From Sphingomonas phyllosphaerae 5.2 (GTDB lineage Bacteria; Pseudomonadota; Alphaproteobacteria; Sphingomonadales; Sphingomonadaceae), in assembly GCF_000419605.1 (NCBI RefSeq), contig NZ_ATTI01000001.1:314001-378000 (forward strand): DNA of 64,000 bases. The letters run 5' to 3'. The notes below the pieces were generated by a model. That model made no database searches, had not been told where the DNA came from, and worked only from the letters and a program-made list of their open reading frames with translations. Shown one piece after another: positions 62,091-64,000 of the stretch; within the stretch, counting starts at the first letter, position 1; the number at the start of each line of letters is the position of its first letter. Position numbers and translations under genes: made by a program.

Positions 62091-62452
62091 CGCATATCCG
62101 TGTCATCAGGATCATGGATCTGGCTGCCGAGGCGGCAACGCTGGAAGTCTACGACGACGCACATGCGATCGGTCGGACGCCGCGTGCCGTCATTGAGGCG
62201 TTGCATCGGCACGGCATCGCCGAAATGGAGATCTTTCGCGCCGGGCACCGGCTGGTGATGATCCTGTACCTGGCCGAAGACTTCGATCCGGCGGGTCTGG
62301 CGGAGAGCGAGCGAACGGACCCGGAGCTGGCGGCGTGGCAGATCCGCATGGCGGCATTGCAACGCGGGCCGTTCGGCGACGGAGAAGCGTGGCCGGAGGC
62401 GCATGCGGTGTTCCGGCTGAGCGACCATCTATCAAACAAGGAAATGACATGA
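62087..62452 (+). CDS. rhaM: RhaM-type L-rhamnose/L-fucose mutarotase
   Basis: 121 residues, the DUF718/L-rhamnose-mutarotase length. YDDAHAIGRTPRAVIEALHRHGIAEMEIFR holds the conserved His pair, and a late EAWPEAHAVFRLSDH fits the usual C-terminus. It equilibrates alpha and beta anomers of the sugar before oxidation. Related proteins act on L-fucose or L-rhamnose, so it does not settle the substrate. Both ends overlap neighbours by 4 bases. Confidence 0.82.
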   Translation: MTHIRVIRIMDLAAEAATLEVYDDAHAIGRTPRAVIEALHRHGIAEMEIFRAGHRLVMILYLAEDFDPAGLAESERTDPELAAWQIRMAALQRGPFGDGEAWPEAHAVFRLSDHLSNKEMT

Positions 62453-63180
62453 CCCGATTGGCCGGCAAACGCGCACTGGTGACCGGCGCGGCGCAGGGAA
62501 TTGGCAGGGAGACGGTCGAACTGTTCGTGCGCGAGGGTGCGGAGGTGATCGCGCTGGACGTGCAGGCGGAGGCATTGGCGACGCTTGCGGGATGCACGAC
62601 GATGACGGTCGACCTGCTCGATGCCGCGGTGGTGGACGCGTTGGGCGAAACGGTCGGAACGGTGGACATCCTCGTCAATTGCGCGGGCTATGTCGATGCG
62701 GGCGACCTGCTCTCCACATCCGAGCGCGGGTATCGCCTGTCGTTCGACCTGAACGTCGATGCCGCGATGCGGATGACGCGGGCGGTGCTGCCGGCGATGA
62801 TCGCGGCGGGACGGGGATCGATCGTCAACGTCGCCTCGGTGGCGGGCGCGATGATCGGGGTGCCCAATCGCTTCGCCTATTGCGTGTCGAAGGGCGCGCT
62901 GGCGGGCCTGACCCGCGCCGTCGCGGTGGATTACGTTGCGCAGGGCATCCGCTGCAACGCGATCTGCCCGGGCACGGTGCAGTCGCCGTCGCTGGACGCG
63001 CGGCTTGCCGCAACGGGCGATGCGGACGCGGCGCGGAACGCCTTCGTGGCGCGCCAGCCAATGGGACGGATCGGTACCGCTGCCGAGATCGCGGCGCTGG
63101 CGCTGTATCTGGCGTCGGACGAAAGCGCCTATACGACCGGCTGCCTGATGGCGGTCGACGGCGGCTGGACAATGGCGTGA
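62449..63180 (+). CDS. SDR dehydrogenase, probable 2-keto-3-deoxy sugar-acid dehydrogenase
   Basis: 243 residues, a classical short-chain dehydrogenase. [10 protein letters not shown] is the cofactor loop, NCAGY the structural motif, and Ser-Tyr-Lys appear in VNVASVAG ... [10 protein letters not shown]. In the non-phosphorylating deoxysugar route such an enzyme oxidises 2-keto-3-deoxy-L-fuconate (or -rhamnonate) to the 2,4-diketo acid. ALDVQ after the cofactor loop, with Asp at the strand end, suggests NAD preference. ATGA overlap with rhaM; AAGGA upstream. Confidence 0.82.
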   Translation: MTRLAGKRALVTGAAQGIGRETVELFVREGAEVIALDVQAEALATLAGCTTMTVDLLDAAVVDALGETVGTVDILVNCAGYVDAGDLLSTSERGYRLSFDLNVDAAMRMTRAVLPAMIAAGRGSIVNVASVAGAMIGVPNRFAYCVSKGALAGLTRAVAVDYVAQGIRCNAICPGTVQSPSLDARLAATGDADAARNAFVARQPMGRIGTAAEIAALALYLASDESAYTTGCLMAVDGGWTMA

Positions 63181-63187
63181 GCGGGCG

Positions 63188-64000
63188 ATGAGCGCGATCG
63201 CATCGGTAGAGGATTTCCGGACGGCGGCGCGCCGGCGTCTGCCGCGTTTCCTGTTCGATTATGCCGACGGGGGGGCCTTTGCGGAGGAGACGCTCCACCG
63301 CAACGTCGCCGATCTGCGCGGGCTGGCGCTGCGCCAGCGGGTGCTGCAGGACGTCGCGACGCTGGACCTCGGCACGACCTTGTTCGGACGGCGTCTGCCG
63401 CTGCCGGTGGTGCTCGGCCCGGTCGGGATCGCGGGCATGTACCGACGGCGCGGGGAGGTTCAGGCGGCGCGCGGCGCCCATCGCCACGGGCTGCCGTTCA
63501 CGCTGTCGACGGTCGGCATCTGCGCGATGGACGAACTGCGTCGCGGCGCGCCCACGGGGCCGCTGTGGTTCCAGCTCTACGTGATCCGCGACCGCGGCTT
63601 CATGCGCGAACTGATCGCGCGCGCGAAGCAGGCCGGTGCCGAGGCACTGGTCTTCACGGTTGACATGCCGATCCCGGGCATCCGTTACCGCGACGCGCAT
63701 TCGGGCATGTCGGGGCCGGGCGCTGCGGTGCGGCGGATCGCGCAGGCGATCGGCAAGCCCGGCTGGGCGGTGGATGTCGGCTTGCGGGGGCGTCCGCACC
63801 AGCTCGGCAATCTGGAACCGGTGCTGGGTCGCGACAGCGGCCTGAACGATTACATGGGCTGGCTGGGCGCCAATTTCGATCCGGGTATCCGCTGGAGCGA
63901 TCTGGACTGGCTGCGCGCCGAATGGGACGGCCCGCTCATCATCAAGGGCATCCTCGATCCGGACGATGCGCGCGCCGCGGCGGATTACGGCGCGGAGGGA
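63188..64000 (+). CDS. lldD: L-lactate dehydrogenase (FMN, LldD-like), 3' end outside window
   Basis: 271 codons are present and open to the window end. The start reads [34 protein letters not shown], as in FMN-dependent alpha-hydroxy-acid dehydrogenases. It continues with [52 protein letters not shown] and [31 protein letters not shown] holds the substrate-site Lys region. It oxidises L-lactate to pyruvate at the membrane. It fits the pathway because cleavage of the 2,4-diketo acid yields L-lactate and pyruvate. It starts 7 bases after the SDR stop. Confidence 0.9.
   Translation, partial: MSAIASVEDFRTAARRRLPRFLFDYADGGAFAEETLHRNVADLRGLALRQRVLQDVATLDLGTTLFGRRLPLPVVLGPVGIAGMYRRRGEVQAARGAHRHGLPFTLSTVGICAMDELRRGAPTGPLWFQLYVIRDRGFMRELIARAKQAGAEALVFTVDMPIPGIRYRDAHSGMSGPGAAVRRIAQAIGKPGWAVDVGLRGRPHQLGNLEPVLGRDSGLNDYMGWLGANFDPGIRWSDLDWLRAEWDGPLIIKGILDPDDARAAADYGAEG

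Noticed and set aside
1..64000. CRISPR arrays, tRNA or rRNA genes, phage attachment repeats
   Set aside because: Looked for regular repeats, cloverleaf arms and flanking direct repeats while reading; none could be supported by eye.

Overview
The window is high-GC DNA from an alphaproteobacterium, almost certainly a Sphingomonas-like member of the Sphingomonadaceae. The evidence is five intact and one broken TonB-dependent receptor (TBDR) genes with the 'DIVVTG' plug start typical of sphingomonads, two proteins with the PEPATW(A/L)M exosortase signal, an HWE-family histidine kinase, a TBDR/tryptophan-halogenase/SapC cluster, and many ATGA-overlapped operons. No tRNA, rRNA or CRISPR array was found.

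Regions. (1) 1-6.4 kb is an accessory patch: a 5'-complete but window-truncated SRAP (yedK-type) gene, a secreted fasciclin protein, a VOC protein, a PEP-CTERM protein, several small hypothetical genes, two gene remnants (a truncated paralogue of the 3.0 kb gene, and a frameshifted thermonuclease-like gene) and one complete IS5-family (IS427-like) element with a -1 frameshift transposase. (2) 6.4-9.4 kb holds a lone TBDR. (3) 9.6-19.1 kb is a complete nitrate assimilation operon: nasT-nasS, a leader with ANTAR-type hexaloop hairpins and an intrinsic terminator, then nitrate transporter, nirB, nirD, nitrate reductase and cobA (siroheme supply). (4) 19.2-23.0 kb holds a single-domain response regulator with an HWE kinase, and a CLC chloride channel. 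(5) 23.0-29.1 kb holds a TBDR divergent from a flavin-dependent halogenase-like gene plus sapC, followed by a TBDR pseudogene with a large internal deletion. (6) 29.4-37.5 kb is an operon of TBDR, two exported proteins of unknown function and a broken secreted glycerophosphodiester phosphodiesterase, beside a ROK regulator and an MFS transporter.

(7) 37.9-64 kb looks like a 6-deoxysugar (L-fucose or L-rhamnose) polysaccharide utilisation locus. It has two TBDRs, a PEP-CTERM protein, two secreted beta-helix proteins resembling GH141 (one with F5/8-type-C and ricin-B lectin modules), an enolase-superfamily sugar-acid dehydratase, an MFS transporter, a GntR/FCD regulator, an amidohydrolase lactonase, a RhaM-type mutarotase, an SDR dehydrogenase and an L-lactate dehydrogenase. 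Together these match much of the non-phosphorylating route that ends in pyruvate and L-lactate. A near-palindromic motif, CTGATATnTCAG, recurs before the TBDR, PEP-CTERM/GH141, TBDR/dehydratase and gntR transcription units. I infer that it is the operator of the GntR protein and that the units form one regulon.

(8) In the middle of that locus (44.5-52.4 kb) sits a compact, fully overlapped eight-gene type IV secretion operon (virB2-3-4-6-8-9-10-11). It has no visible virB1, virB5, virB7 or virD4. The operator sites and sugar genes continue on its far side, so the secretion operon looks inserted into, or retained within, the sugar regulon.
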